A stretch of DNA of 64,000 bases, from positions 186,001 through 250,000 of the forward strand of contig CAWJDQ010000013.1 in the NCBI GenBank assembly GCA_963841695.1, in the 5' to 3' direction. Below are positions 47,260 through 56,419 of the stretch, piece after piece; position 1 is the stretch's first letter; each line of letters begins with the position of its first letter. The DNA comes from RYN-230 sp963841695. GTDB taxonomy: Bacteria; Actinomycetota; Actinomycetes; Streptosporangiales; Streptosporangiaceae. The position numbers and the translations under genes are program-made. The notes under the pieces were generated by a model that did no database searches, had not been told where the DNA came from, and saw only the letters and a list, made by a program, of their open reading frames with translations.

Positions 47260-47618
47260 CCCCCTCCTCCAGCGCTCAGGCGGGCCGGGGCCCTCCCTCG
47301 TGCCCCTCCCTCGCCTGGCCGCCGTTAGCGTGGAGCGTTTTGCGCCGCCGGCGGTGCAAAACGCTCCACGATCATGACCGGGCGGGCGGGGCTGAGGCCG
47401 CGGGGGGAGGGGCGGGCACGCCGGGACGCGGACCGCTGGTTCCCCCGGCCGGGGGAGGCCAGGGGTGAGGTCTGCGGGCGATACTGGAGTCGGAGGGTGA
47501 TCTTGTGCGATCATGCCCGAAGGTCCCCCGTGCGGCGGGACGGTGGCCTCTGACCGCCGAGTCGCATGCGGACGAGGCTACCTTCCGCCCACGTTCCTGA
47601 CATCGTGAGGTCGTGTCC
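47260..47618. other. intergenic region between ndgR and the transhydrogenase operon
   Basis: 359 bases, no gene seen. It contains a 42-bp near-perfect palindrome at 47329-47370, a GC-rich stretch, and the pnt promoter region. A weak DosR-like word with GGGAC lies at 47534-47553, 66 bases before the pntA ATG; its match is too poor to call. Confidence 0.6.
47329..47370. repeat. 42-bp near-perfect palindrome
   Basis: Arms 47329-47349 and 47350-47370 are reverse complements with one mismatch. Left arm begins CGTGGAGCGTTTTGC, so four Ts and four As lie inside the stem. It is 70 bases after the ndgR stop and may be its terminator or a dispersed repeat. Confidence 0.9.
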
Positions 47619-48838
47619 ATGAAGGTAGCTGTCGTGAAGGAGTCAGCGCCCGGCGAGCGCCGGGTGGCGCTCGTCCCCGAGATGATCGCCCGCCTGCGCG
47701 CGGCCGGGCTCGAGGTACTCGTGGAATCGGGAGCCGGCGACGGCGCCTGGCTCGCCGACAGTGCCTACGCCGAGGCAGGCGCGACCGTGGTCAGCCGCGA
47801 GGAACTGCTGGCCGACGCCGACCTGGTGCTGACCGTGGGGAAGCCGGACGAGGAGATCCTGGGCCGGCTCCGGTCCGGCCAGGCGATCCTGGGCATGCTC
47901 AACCCGCTGGCGGACCCGGGGCTGGCCGCCACCCTGGCGTCCCGCGGGATCACCGCGATCAGCCTGGACGGGCTGCCCAGGACGCTGTCGCGGGCGCAGG
48001 GCATGGACGCGCTGAGCTCGCAGGCCAACGTGGCCGGGTACAAGGCGGCCCTGGTGGGGGCGGCCACGTTCGGCCGGTTCTTCCCCATGCTGACCACCGC
48101 GGCGGGCACCGCGCGGCGGCCAAGGTGCTCATCCTGGGTACCGGGGTAGCCGGCCTGCAGGCGATCGGCACCGCGCGGCGGCTTGGCGCCGTGGTGTCCG
48201 CCTATGACGTGCGGCCGCAGACCAAGACCGAGGTGGAATCGCTCGGCGGCACCTTCATCGAGCTGACCTCGGTCGGCGGCGCGGCGGGCGAGGGTGGCTA
48301 CGCGCGGGCGCTGACCGACGAGGAACGCCACGCCCAGCAGGCCGAGCTGGCCGGGCATATCGCCCGGCACGACGTGGTCATCACCACGGCCCAGGTGCCG
48401 GGGCGCAAGCCCCCGCTGCTCGTCACCGAGGACGCGCTCAAAGCCATGACCGCCGGGGCGGTCATCGTGGACATGGGCGCCGGCCCGCTCGGCGGTAACG
48501 TGGCCGGCTCGGTGCCGGACGAGACGATCGTCACCGGGAACGGGATCACCATCATCGGGGCCGGGAACCTGGCGGCCACGGTGCCTGGTGCCTCCTCGGC
48601 CTTCCTGGCCCGCAACATCAGCGCGCTGGTGCTGCACATGACAGCCGACGGGGCGCTGGTGATCGACCCCTCCGACGAGATCCAGGCCGGGGTGGTCATC
48701 ACCCACGACGGCGCGGTGATCCAGCCCGCGACCGCCGCCCTGCTCGAAGCCAGCCCCCGGGCTGACCCACCTACTGCTGACCCACTCCCCGTGCTGACTC
48801 TGCCCAGTGCTGACCCGCCCGGAGGTGCTACCCCGTGA
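47619..48838 (+). CDS. pntAA: NAD(P) transhydrogenase subunit alpha part 1, frameshifted
   Basis: NAD(H)-binding domain I of proton-translocating transhydrogenase, which makes NADPH from NADH with the proton gradient. MKVAVVKESAPGERRVALVP at the ATG 47619 (GAGG upstream), then SRAQGMDALSSQANVAGYKA, VLILGTGVAGLQAIGTARRL and VEVESLGG-like and IVDMGAGPLGGNV segments. One base is missing near 48117: two frames join as TAAGTARPAKVLILG. With the base restored there are 406 residues. The frameshift, if real, removes NAD binding. Confidence 0.92.
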
Positions 48839-49203
48839 CCACGGTACTGCTCACTGACATAACGATCTTCGTGCTCGCCCTGCTGGTGGGCTTCGAGGTG
48901 ATCAGCAAGGTGCCGGCCACCCTGCACACGCCGCTGATGTCAGCGGCCAACTCGATCCACGGCATCGTGCTGGCGGGCGCCATGCTCATCGCGGTGACCG
49001 CACACGACACGCTCGGATACATCCTGGCCTTCGTGGCCGCCGCCTTCGCCGCGATGAACGTGGTCGGCGGCTACGTGGTCACCGGCCGGATGCTCAAGAT
49101 GTTCCGCCGGTCGCGCACTCCGGTGCCGGCCGCGGACACTCCCGCCGCCGTCGGCGGTAACGGGCAGGCACCGGCGGCCGGGCGTTCCGGCGGCCAGTCA
49201 TGA
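48835..49203 (+). CDS. pntAB: NAD(P) transhydrogenase subunit alpha part 2
   Basis: 122 residues, GTG start overlapping pntAA by 4 bases. Membrane domain II part: three hydrophobic segments (ITIFVLALLVGFEVISKV, HGIVLAGAMLIAVTA, LGYILAFVAAAFAAMNVVGG). Family mark: HTPLMSAANSIHGIV. The last 35 residues are a soluble tail. Confidence 0.94.
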   Translation: MTTVLLTDITIFVLALLVGFEVISKVPATLHTPLMSAANSIHGIVLAGAMLIAVTAHDTLGYILAFVAAAFAAMNVVGGYVVTGRMLKMFRRSRTPVPAADTPAAVGGNGQAPAAGRSGGQS

Positions 49204-50602
49204 GCGCGTTCGACTGGGTGACCCAGCTGCTGTACGTGGCGTCCGCGACCTGCTTCGTGCTCGGGCTGCACCTGATGAACTCCCCCGCCACGGCCCGGCG
49301 GGGCAACCAGGTCTCCACCTCGGGCATGATCCTCGCCGTGGCGACCACGCTGGCCCTGGTCATCCACGCGGGCACGATCACCACCACCGGCTGGATCGTG
49401 ATGATCGCGGGCGCGCTGCTCGGCGGCGGGCCGGCCTCTACGTGGCCCGCACCGTCGAGATGACCGCCATACCCCAGCTGGTCAGCATCTTCAACGCCGT
49501 CGGCGGCGGCGCGGCGGCCCTGGTCGGGATCGACGACTACGTCAGGCTGGCCTCGGCCGGGATCGGCGAGTCAACCACGGTCTTCACGATCCTGGACGTG
49601 CTGATCGGGGCCGTGACGTTCTCGGGGTCCATCATCGCCGCGGGCAAGCTGCAGGGGCTGATCGACGGGTCGCCGATCACGTTCCCCGGCTCGCGCGCGG
49701 TCAACGTCGCGGCCGCAGCCGTCGCGGTTGGCGGCGGGATCTACATGATCGTCACCCCGAGCGTCGCCGTGCTGATTATCGTCATCCTGGCCGCGCTGAC
49801 CTTCGGGGTGACCATGGTCCTGCCGATCGGCGGCGCGGACATGCCGGTCGTCATCTCGCTGCTGAACGCGTTCACCGGCACCGCGGTGGCGATGGCCGGG
49901 TTCGTCATCGGCAACTGGGCGCTGATCATCGCCGGAGCGCTGGTCGGGGCCTCCGGAGGCATCCTCACCAAGCTGATGGCCGACGCGATGAACCGGTCGA
50001 TCCGCAACATCGTCGTGGGCGGGTTCGGCACCGGGGACAGCGGGCCGGCCATCGAGGGGCCGGGCGGGGACGTGCGGTCCATCCAGGCCGATGACGCCGC
50101 CATCCAGCTCGCCTACGCGCAGAAGGTCATCATCGTGCCCGGCTACGGGCTGGCCGCCGCGCAGGCCCAGCACCAGGTGGCCGAGCTGGCCGCGGTGCTG
50201 GAAGAGCGAGGGGTGGAAGTCAGCTACGCGATCCACCCGGTCGCGGGCCGGATGCCCGGCCACATGAACGTGCTGCTGGCCGAGGCCAACGTGCCCTACC
50301 CGCAGCTCAAGGAGATGGACGAGATCAACCCGGAGTTCAGCCGGACCGACGTGGCCCTGGTCATCGGGGCCAACGACGTGACCAACCCGGCCGCGCGGCG
50401 GCCCGGGAACCCGGTCTCCGGGATGCCCATCCTGGACGTGGACCAGGCCAAGAGCATCATCGTGATCAAGCGGTCCATGGGTCACGGCTACGCCGGGATC
50501 GACAACGAGCTGTACGTGAACCCGAAGACCAGCATGTTCTTCTCCGACGCGAAGGGCGCGCTGACCGAGCTCACCGCCGCGGTCAAGACCCTCGTCGGCT
50601 GA
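49200..50602 (+). CDS. pntB: NAD(P) transhydrogenase subunit beta, frameshifted
   Basis: Membrane domain II (multiple helices; ETAIPQLVSIFNAVGGGA-like segment at about residue 85) and the NADP(H)-binding domain III (VIIVPGYGLAAAQAQHQV, YAIHPVAGRMPGHMNVLLAE, DVALVIGANDVTNPAAR). One G is missing near 49429 in a GGCGG run; restoring it reads GGGAGLYVARTVEM and gives about 467 residues, the family's usual length. Starts 4 bases before the pntAB stop; the operon closes with a hairpin. Confidence 0.93.
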
Positions 50603-50609
50603 GTGCGCC

Positions 50610-50635
50610 GTGGGGGCGCCTCCCGGCGCCCCCAC
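50610..50635. terminator. terminator hairpin after pntB
   Basis: GTGGGGGCGCC and GGCGCCCCCAC pair over 11 bp around TCCC. It lies between the pntB stop and the convergent CBS-BON gene. Confidence 0.8.
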
Positions 50636-50663
50636 CACGTGGCCGGGGCGAGGTGCGGGCCGG

Positions 50664-51347
50664 TCAGGAACCGGTCAGGTGGGGCACGGGCGGGCGCGGG
50701 GTGTCGTCCACGGCGTAGCCCAGGTAGCTCACCACGTCCACCACCCCGTCGATGGCCCGGGACATGGCCACCGCCAGCGGGATCATGCTCCTGCTCTCGA
50801 CGACGCCCGCCAGCACCGCCTGCCCGCCGGTGACGCTCACCTGGACCAGGGCCGGATTCGTGCCCAGGTAGCGGGTGAACACGTCGCGGATGATCTCGTA
50901 CTGGATGTCCTGGTCCGGCCGGAGGAACACGCGGCCCAGGTCACCCCAGCTGACGATGCCCGCCAGGTACCCGGCCGCGTCGGTGACCGGCAGCCAGTCG
51001 GTGCGGGCGCGGTCCATGGCCCGGGCCGCCGCCGTCACGGAGGCATCCGCCGGGATCGCCCCGAGCGGCGCCGCCATCACCTCCCTGGCCTGCCGCTCCC
51101 CTCCGGTCCGGGCGGCGTGATGGCGGCGCCAGCGGTTCCGTTGCGGAAAAAAGTGGTGACCGGCAGACCCGCTCGGCCGCACCTGAGCGGCGGTGATCAG
51201 CCCGGTCAGCCGTCCGGCGGGATCGAGCACCGGCAAGGCCCGGAACCCGGTCGCGGCGAGGACCGCCGCCACATCGCGAACTGGGGTGTCCTCGGCGACG
51301 GCGACGACCTCGGCCGTCATGACTTCGCGGACCTTGCGACGAGACAT
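50664..51347 (-). CDS. CBS-pair and BON domain protein
   Basis: 227 residues from the ATG at 51347 with a perfect AAGGAGG upstream. CBS1 (about 9-60: VREVMTAEVVAVAEDTPV, FRALPVLDPAGRLTGLITAA), a basic insertion, CBS2 (about 85-145: ASVTAAARAMDRARTDWLPV, GYLAGIVSWGDLGRVF) and a C-terminal BON domain (VSVTGGQAVLAGVVESRSMI). CBS pairs usually bind adenine nucleotides. CBS-BON proteins are frequent in hypoxia or stress regulons of actinobacteria; a DosR-like box lies 80 bases upstream. Confidence 0.92.
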   Translation of the reverse strand: MSRRKVREVMTAEVVAVAEDTPVRDVAAVLAATGFRALPVLDPAGRLTGLITAAQVRPSGSAGHHFFPQRNRWRRHHAARTGGERQAREVMAAPLGAIPADASVTAAARAMDRARTDWLPVTDAAGYLAGIVSWGDLGRVFLRPDQDIQYEIIRDVFTRYLGTNPALVQVSVTGGQAVLAGVVESRSMIPLAVAMSRAIDGVVDVVSYLGYAVDDTPRPPVPHLTGS

Positions 51348-51427
51348 CAGGCCTCCTTGACCAGTCCCCCTGGTAAGGAATCCCACCAGCCTCCATCCCC
51401 AGCCCACAGGGCTGGCGATCCCCTGCA

Positions 51428-51447
51428 TTAGGGCATAAAGTCCCTTC
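51428..51447. promoter_or_regulatory. DosR/DevR-like binding site
   Basis: TTAGGGCATAAAGTCCCTTC matches the mycobacterial DosR consensus (TTSGGGACTWWAGTCCCSAA) at 15 of 20 positions by my alignment, including the full AGTCCC half. It is 80 bases from the CBS-BON start and 187 from the universal-stress gene. Consensus from established knowledge; binding is inferred. Confidence 0.65.
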
Positions 51448-51546
51448 CCCGGCGGCGTCCGCCGGAGCGAGGCTGGGACCAGAGGGGTGACCAGAGAGTG
51501 AAGTTCCACTGCGTAACCGGCCAAGTGCGTGAGAGTAGCCAGCAAT

Positions 51547-51560
51547 GGGTATTTGTACCC
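51547..51560. promoter_or_regulatory. GGGTA-N4-TACCC dyad upstream of the universal stress gene
   Basis: Perfect 5-bp arms around TTTG with the same spacing as a DosR box but a different core. It is 74 bases before the predicted USP start. Regulator unknown. Confidence 0.4.
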
Positions 51561-51633
51561 CCGGCAGCCGGACGCAGCAGGTGACGCGCGGGACGGCGTC
51601 CCTCCCGACTTACTGGGCTAAGGAGGTGCAGCG

Positions 51634-52098
51634 CTGAACCACAACCTGGCGCTGCCGCGCATCGTGGTGGGCGCAGACGGGTCGTCGGCCTCGCTGGCCG
51701 CACTGCGGTGGGCAGTTCGCGAAGCGGGCTTGCGGGGGACTGCCCTGCACGTGGTGGGGGCCTGGGAGGACGCCGCGAAGCGGGTCGCACCCTACGCCTC
51801 GCACGCCTATCCCCCGGGCCATGCGGAAGACCTCCTCGACGCCAGGCAACGGCTGGAAGCCGAGGTGACCGCCGCGGTCGGCTGCGCATCCCTGGGCACG
51901 GTGACCGTGGAGATCGCGGAAGGGCTGGCGGCGCGGGTGCTGCTCGACCACGCTGACGGCGCCGAGATGCTGGTGCTGGGCAGCGCCGGCTGCGCCCCCG
52001 ACAGCATCGGGCCAGTGGCCCGGGCGTGCCTGCGGCACGCACCCTGTCCCGTCGTCGTGGTCAGTGCCGCGATGAGCGGCGTCCCGGTACCAGCCTGA
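51634..52098 (+). CDS. universal stress protein, probably with a CUG start
   Basis: 154 residues. The UspA fold is clear: RIVVGADGSSASLAALRWAV, GTALHVVGAWEDAAK, EMLVLGSAGC, RHAPCPVVVVS. The glycine-rich ATP loop is short compared with typical family members. An ideal AAGGAGG at 51620-51626 is 7 bases before CTG 51634; the next standard start, GTG 51664, would remove the first beta strand. No ATG/GTG/TTG is available in frame before it after the stop at 51619. It is divergent from the CBS-BON gene. Confidence 0.87.
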   Translation: MNHNLALPRIVVGADGSSASLAALRWAVREAGLRGTALHVVGAWEDAAKRVAPYASHAYPPGHAEDLLDARQRLEAEVTAAVGCASLGTVTVEIAEGLAARVLLDHADGAEMLVLGSAGCAPDSIGPVARACLRHAPCPVVVVSAAMSGVPVPA

Positions 52099-52670
52099 TC
52101 CCCGCGGCCGGACACCGGCCTGCGCTGCGGACGCGGGTCCGCCATCCGTCTCATACCCGTCTCGTCTTGGCGCCCGCCGACCGTGGCGGCCCGCGCAGCC
52201 GGGAGCACCCATCGGGCCGGCGACCTGCGAGCTTTGCTCGTTACTTGTCGTCAAAAAGTGATTTGGGGAAGTCTCACGGGGCAGTTCTACGCATGTGTTA
52301 ACTCCAGGCCGTATGGCAGCCCGCGAACCTGGTCCAGGCTCACCACCAGCACGTGTGGTTTTCACGAGTGAATTACCGGTCCTACCCCTGGCGACAGGTA
52401 AGCCTGCCATCATGGTCATATAGATGTCTCGACGGTCGCCACCGGGGGGCGCGCCACCAATGCCTGCTCTGGCCAGGCCGGACACGAGTTAGGCGGCTCC
52501 GAATCCCACGCGGCGCCAGGTGCGCCTCGTGGGCGGCAAGCGCTTGCCGCCCACAATCTGCGGGACGGTCGTGGTGTTGCCCCACGTCCGGCTCTGTGCC
52601 GCCCGGCAGGGCGGGCCGCACGACCGCGCCCGTCGGCTGGTCACCCTTACGAGCGACTCGAGGCCCCCGG
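52099..52670. other. intergenic region upstream of the ThDP-enzyme gene
   Basis: 572 bases with no credible gene; an open frame runs into the ThDP gene from 52353 but has no similarity upstream of 52671. A hairpin GGCCGG-ACA-CCGGCC (52106-52120) may end the USP transcript. Bases 52230-52400 are less GC-rich and may hold a promoter. A 26-bp palindrome lies at 52529-52554. Confidence 0.6.
52529..52554. repeat. 26-bp perfect palindrome, putative operator
   Basis: GTGGGCGGCAAGC at 52529-52541 is the exact reverse complement of 52542-52554. It is 116 bases before the ThDP-enzyme ATG. It might be an operator for the GntR regulator encoded downstream or a hairpin in the leader. Confidence 0.85.
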
Positions 52671-54422
52671 ATGATCAATCAGGCGCGGCGTTACAGCGAC
52701 GTCATCGGCGCAGCTAACCCGACGGTGACCGGCGGAGAGATCGTCGTCGCGACGCTCGCGGCCCTGGGCGTCCGGCACGTCTTCGGCGTGCCCGGCGGGC
52801 AGACGCTGGCGATCAACGACGCGCTCGGCCACGAGCCCAGGATCGAGTTCATCACCACCCACCATGAGAACGCCGCCGCGTGCATGGCGGACGCGGTGGG
52901 ACGTTACTCCGGACGGCCGGGTGTCTGCCTGGCCACGGCGGGGCCGGGGGCCACCAACCTGCTCACCGGGATTGGCGGGGCCTTCCGCGACTCGAGCCCC
53001 GTTCTCGCGCTGACCTGTAACGGCTACAACGAGCACCTCGACATGGACGACGTCCAATCCGCTGATCACGTGCAGATCTTCCGGGCCCTGACCAAGTGGG
53101 CGACGCTGGTGACCGACACCGCCGGCATCGCCAGGACCCTGGCCGAGGCCTGGATCCGCGCGTCTACCGGCAACCCCGGGCCGGTCCTGGTGGACCTGAC
53201 CCGCAGCGCACTCGAAGGCACCATGGCCGGGCCGCCGTTGGCTCTCCTGTCACCCCCGATGCGAGTAGCCCGCATGGCCGACCACGGCGCCGTGGCGCGG
53301 GCCGCGGCCGTGCTCAGGGACGCCCGGGCCCCGCTGATGTGGCTGGGCAACGGGGCGCGGCTGGCCGGCGCCGGGCAGGCGGCCCTGGACCTGGCCGAGC
53401 GGCTGCATATCCCGGTGATCACCACGTACAACGGCATGGGCACGGTGCCCACCACTCATCCCGCGGTACTCGGCACGCTCAGCCGGATGGGCACCGAGCT
53501 GACCACCGGGGCCCTTCGTGAATGCGACGTGCTGCTGGCCGTGGGGAACAGTTTCAGCGGAGTCTCCACGGCCCGCTGGTCGTTGCCGATGCCGCGCCGG
53601 ATCATCCACGTCAACGTCGATCCCGGCACGCTCGGGCGCTACTACCCGGACCGGACGGTCGGCGTCCCGGGAGACGCACGTGAGGTGCTGGAAGCGCTGA
53701 TCAGCGAGGTGGACGCGGGCCGCGCCGGGTCAGCCGGCGGGGGCCAGGCCCACGAATCGCGGCGCGGCTGGATGACCATGCTCGCCCGGCGCCGGGCGAG
53801 GTGGCGGGGCATCGACCACCTGGGCGCCACGAGCCCGGGCAGGCTCAGCCCGGTCGAGCTGGTGCTCACCTTGCGCGAATTGATGCCCGCGGACACCATC
53901 ATGATCGCCGACGCCGGGAACCCCGGCATCTGGACCCACTTGTGGGAGATCCCGCAGGCCGGTACCTACTTCAAGCCGGTCGGCTTCGGGAACATGGGGT
54001 TCGCGCTGCCCGCCGCCATCGGCCTCAGCCTGACGGTTGACCCGGGTCGCCACCTCGTGGCCCTGGTCGGCGACGGCTCGCTGGGGATGACGCTGGCCGA
54101 ACTCGAGACCCTGGCCCGGGTGGGTGGCCAGGTGGCGGTCATCGTCATGAACGACAACGGTTTCGGCAACATCCGGCAGGCCCAGGAACTGAGGTACGGC
54201 AGAACCGCGGGGGTGGACTTCCTGCCCATCGACTTCGCCGCGGCCGCCCGGGCCTGCCAGGTCCCCGGCACCCGGGTCACCGACCGTCCCGGCCTGGTCA
54301 GCGCGGTCACGAACGGACTCGCCGCAGGCGGCCCCTTCCTGGTCGATGCGCTCATCGACACCACCGACAACGCGTGGACTTATCCGGCCTTCCAGCCCGC
54401 CGACGCAGGACCGGCCGACTAG
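52671..54422 (+). CDS. ThDP-dependent enzyme of the acetolactate synthase-like superfamily
   Basis: 583 residues from the ATG at 52671. PYR domain with the catalytic Glu66 (TTHHENAAACMADAVGR), central domain (APLMWLGNGARLAGAGQAAL), and PP domain with the ThDP/Mg motif LVGDGSLGMTLAELE near residue 467 and Asn in VIVMNDNGFGNIRQ. Members include acetolactate synthase, benzoylformate decarboxylase, sulfoacetaldehyde acetyltransferase and others; I cannot name the substrate. No small regulatory subunit is nearby and branched-chain genes do not adjoin, so a catabolic role with the following FGGY kinase is more likely than acetolactate synthesis. Confidence 0.88.
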   Translation: MINQARRYSDVIGAANPTVTGGEIVVATLAALGVRHVFGVPGGQTLAINDALGHEPRIEFITTHHENAAACMADAVGRYSGRPGVCLATAGPGATNLLTGIGGAFRDSSPVLALTCNGYNEHLDMDDVQSADHVQIFRALTKWATLVTDTAGIARTLAEAWIRASTGNPGPVLVDLTRSALEGTMAGPPLALLSPPMRVARMADHGAVARAAAVLRDARAPLMWLGNGARLAGAGQAALDLAERLHIPVITTYNGMGTVPTTHPAVLGTLSRMGTELTTGALRECDVLLAVGNSFSGVSTARWSLPMPRRIIHVNVDPGTLGRYYPDRTVGVPGDAREVLEALISEVDAGRAGSAGGGQAHESRRGWMTMLARRRARWRGIDHLGATSPGRLSPVELVLTLRELMPADTIMIADAGNPGIWTHLWEIPQAGTYFKPVGFGNMGFALPAAIGLSLTVDPGRHLVALVGDGSLGMTLAELETLARVGGQVAVIVMNDNGFGNIRQAQELRYGRTAGVDFLPIDFAAAARACQVPGTRVTDRPGLVSAVTNGLAAGGPFLVDALIDTTDNAWTYPAFQPADAGPAD

Positions 54423-54599
54423 ATGGACCGCAGCCACGATGGCGCCAGCGGCGCCACCTCATCACCGCCATCGTCTCCTCGCCGGCACCACCGAGCCGGG
54501 GGGGCGCCGGCCGGGGAGGACGGGCAAACCTGTCCTCCCCGGGCAAGGCGGCCCGGCACGCGGTCCGCGAAGGAGGTGACAAACAGGGAGGCAGGATCA

Positions 54600-56090
54600 G
54601 TGACCGGACCGCAGCGCGGCCAGGCGTCACGGGCGCACCCCACCGCCCCCGCCCCGGCCCAGGGAGTGCTCGCGGTGGATGTGGGCGGCAGCGGCGTCCG
54701 GGCTGGGCTCTTCGGCTGGGACGGCTCGTTGCTCAGGCTGGTCACCAGCCCGCCGCCCACCGCGGCGGAACAGTTCAACCCGGATTGGACCTGGACCGCC
54801 GTCGCGGCCGCGATCCGGAGTCTGGCCGGGGGCGGGATCCGGGTCCGCGGCGTCGGCGTGACCACGCACCTGGCGACGACGCTGACCGACGCGGAAGGCC
54901 AGCCCACGGCCAGCGCGATGCTCTGGCGGGACAACCGCGCCTGGCAGGACGCCCAGGATCTCGACGCAGCACTGGGCCCGGACCTGCGCCGGGTGACGGG
55001 CCGCGCCGCCACCGGGGAGAGCGCGGCCGCCCGGATGCGGATGCTCGCCCGGACCAGCCCGGCCCTGCTGAGCCGGACCCGCTGGCTGCTGAGCCTGAAG
55101 GACTACCTGGTGCTGAAGCTCACCGGGATAGCCTGCACGGACACCGCCAGCGCCTCGTACACGCAACTGTTCGACGTGCGGCAACGCCAGTGGTCACCGG
55201 CCATCGCGCAGGAATGCGGCGTGCCGCTGCGCATCCTGCCGCCCGCCTACCCGGCGACCGCCCTGGCCGGGCGGGTGACCGGTACCGCTGCAGCCGCGAC
55301 CGGCCTGGCGGCCGGCACCCCGGTCGCCGTGGGCGGCCCGGACGGCTCGACCGGGGTGCTGGCGTTGACCGCCAATCAGGCCGGCCTCACCGTCGATATC
55401 GCCGGGACCACCGATGTCCTGCTGCACGTCACCGGCGTCCCCCCGGACCAGCCGGGAGACGGGCTGGTCCTGAACGCGCACGTGCTGCCGCACCGGTGGA
55501 CGCTGGGCGGCCCGACCGGGCTGACCGGTGGCGGGCTCGACTGGCTGGCCGTGACCCTGGGCTACTCGTCAGCAGCCGCGGCGTACCAGGCGCTCGAGCC
55601 CAGCCTCGACGCGGCAGATCCGGGCGGACTGATGATCAGGACCACCCTCACCGGGCGGCGAATGCCCCGGTGGGACACGAGGCAGCGGGGACGGATGGAG
55701 GGCCTGTCCGCCGAGCACGGGCCCGCGCACCTGCTCCGGGCCGCGGAAGAGGGCAGCGTTTTCGAGGTGCGGCTGGGAATCGACGCGTTGCGCTCGGGCG
55801 GGACCACGGTCAGCCAGGTGATTCTCGCGGGCCGCCCGGCCACATCGCCCCGCGCGGCGCAATTGCGTGCTAATGCCTGGGGGCTGCGGGTAGGGCGGGA
55901 TTCCGACGAATATGCGAGCCTGCGTGGCGCGGCACTGGCCGCGACCGTAGCGGCCGGGTATTTCACCGACCTGCAGCACGCCACCGCCGCGCGGACGGCC
56001 CCGCTGCAGTGGTACCAGCCGGAACCGGCTGACGTGGATGCCGCCGAAGAGCGTTATCAGCGCTGGCGTTCGGTGATGGCCGCCTGCTGA
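54600..56090 (+). CDS. FGGY-family carbohydrate kinase
   Basis: 496 residues from the GTG at 54600, which has GGGAGG upstream; the open frame from ATG 54423, directly after the ThDP stop, adds 59 unconserved residues. N-lobe LAVDVGGSGVRAGLFGWDG, GVTTHLATTLTDAEG and ASAMLWRDNRAWQDA; C-lobe GGPDGSTGVLALTANQAG, VDIAGTTDVLLHV and QVILAGRPATSPRAAQLRAN. Xylulokinase-like in outline; the sugar or polyol is unknown. Linked to the ThDP enzyme and a HutC-type GntR regulator. Confidence 0.88.
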   Translation: MTGPQRGQASRAHPTAPAPAQGVLAVDVGGSGVRAGLFGWDGSLLRLVTSPPPTAAEQFNPDWTWTAVAAAIRSLAGGGIRVRGVGVTTHLATTLTDAEGQPTASAMLWRDNRAWQDAQDLDAALGPDLRRVTGRAATGESAAARMRMLARTSPALLSRTRWLLSLKDYLVLKLTGIACTDTASASYTQLFDVRQRQWSPAIAQECGVPLRILPPAYPATALAGRVTGTAAAATGLAAGTPVAVGGPDGSTGVLALTANQAGLTVDIAGTTDVLLHVTGVPPDQPGDGLVLNAHVLPHRWTLGGPTGLTGGGLDWLAVTLGYSSAAAAYQALEPSLDAADPGGLMIRTTLTGRRMPRWDTRQRGRMEGLSAEHGPAHLLRAAEEGSVFEVRLGIDALRSGGTTVSQVILAGRPATSPRAAQLRANAWGLRVGRDSDEYASLRGAALAATVAAGYFTDLQHATAARTAPLQWYQPEPADVDAAEERYQRWRSVMAAC

Positions 56091-56419
56091 GCCTCTCCGC
56101 TACCTCTGCCGATGACGTACTTATGGCGCGGCCTTGAGGGAAACGTGACCTTCGAGTGCGTTCAGCCTGGCGACATGGCCAGAACAGCTTTGCGTTGCGC
56201 CCTGCTACTTATAGTGTGGGCCGCGAGCAGTATTCGCAGTTTGTTTCTGCCGCACCGAACAATGCTCGTAAATTCCCCCGGGGTGCAGTGAGCCGTTGGC
56301 TATGGATAACGGGTTGACGGGTCAGTGGAGTATCACCTGGCACCGGGCTGGCGGCCCGGGCTCCGGGAGGGCTGCGGTCCTACTAGCGATGACGTCGCGT
56401 CACCTATCACGGGAAAGCC
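56091..56419. other. intergenic region upstream of the GntR-UTRA gene
   Basis: 329 bases, no gene seen. Bases 56205-56290 are relatively AT-rich (TTATAGTGTGG and similar) and likely contain the regulator's promoter. I found no strong dyad. Confidence 0.55.

Noticed and set aside
51590..51602. Third DosR-like site GGGAC-GGC-GTCCC
   Set aside because: Spacer is 3 rather than 4 bases and the flanks do not match; likely chance in GC-rich DNA, though the dyad itself is real.
52353..52670. 106-residue N-terminal extension of the ThDP enzyme
   Set aside because: Trp/Arg/Cys-rich and not like any ThDP enzyme; crosses the 26-bp palindrome; the ATG at 52671 starts right before the conserved PYR domain.
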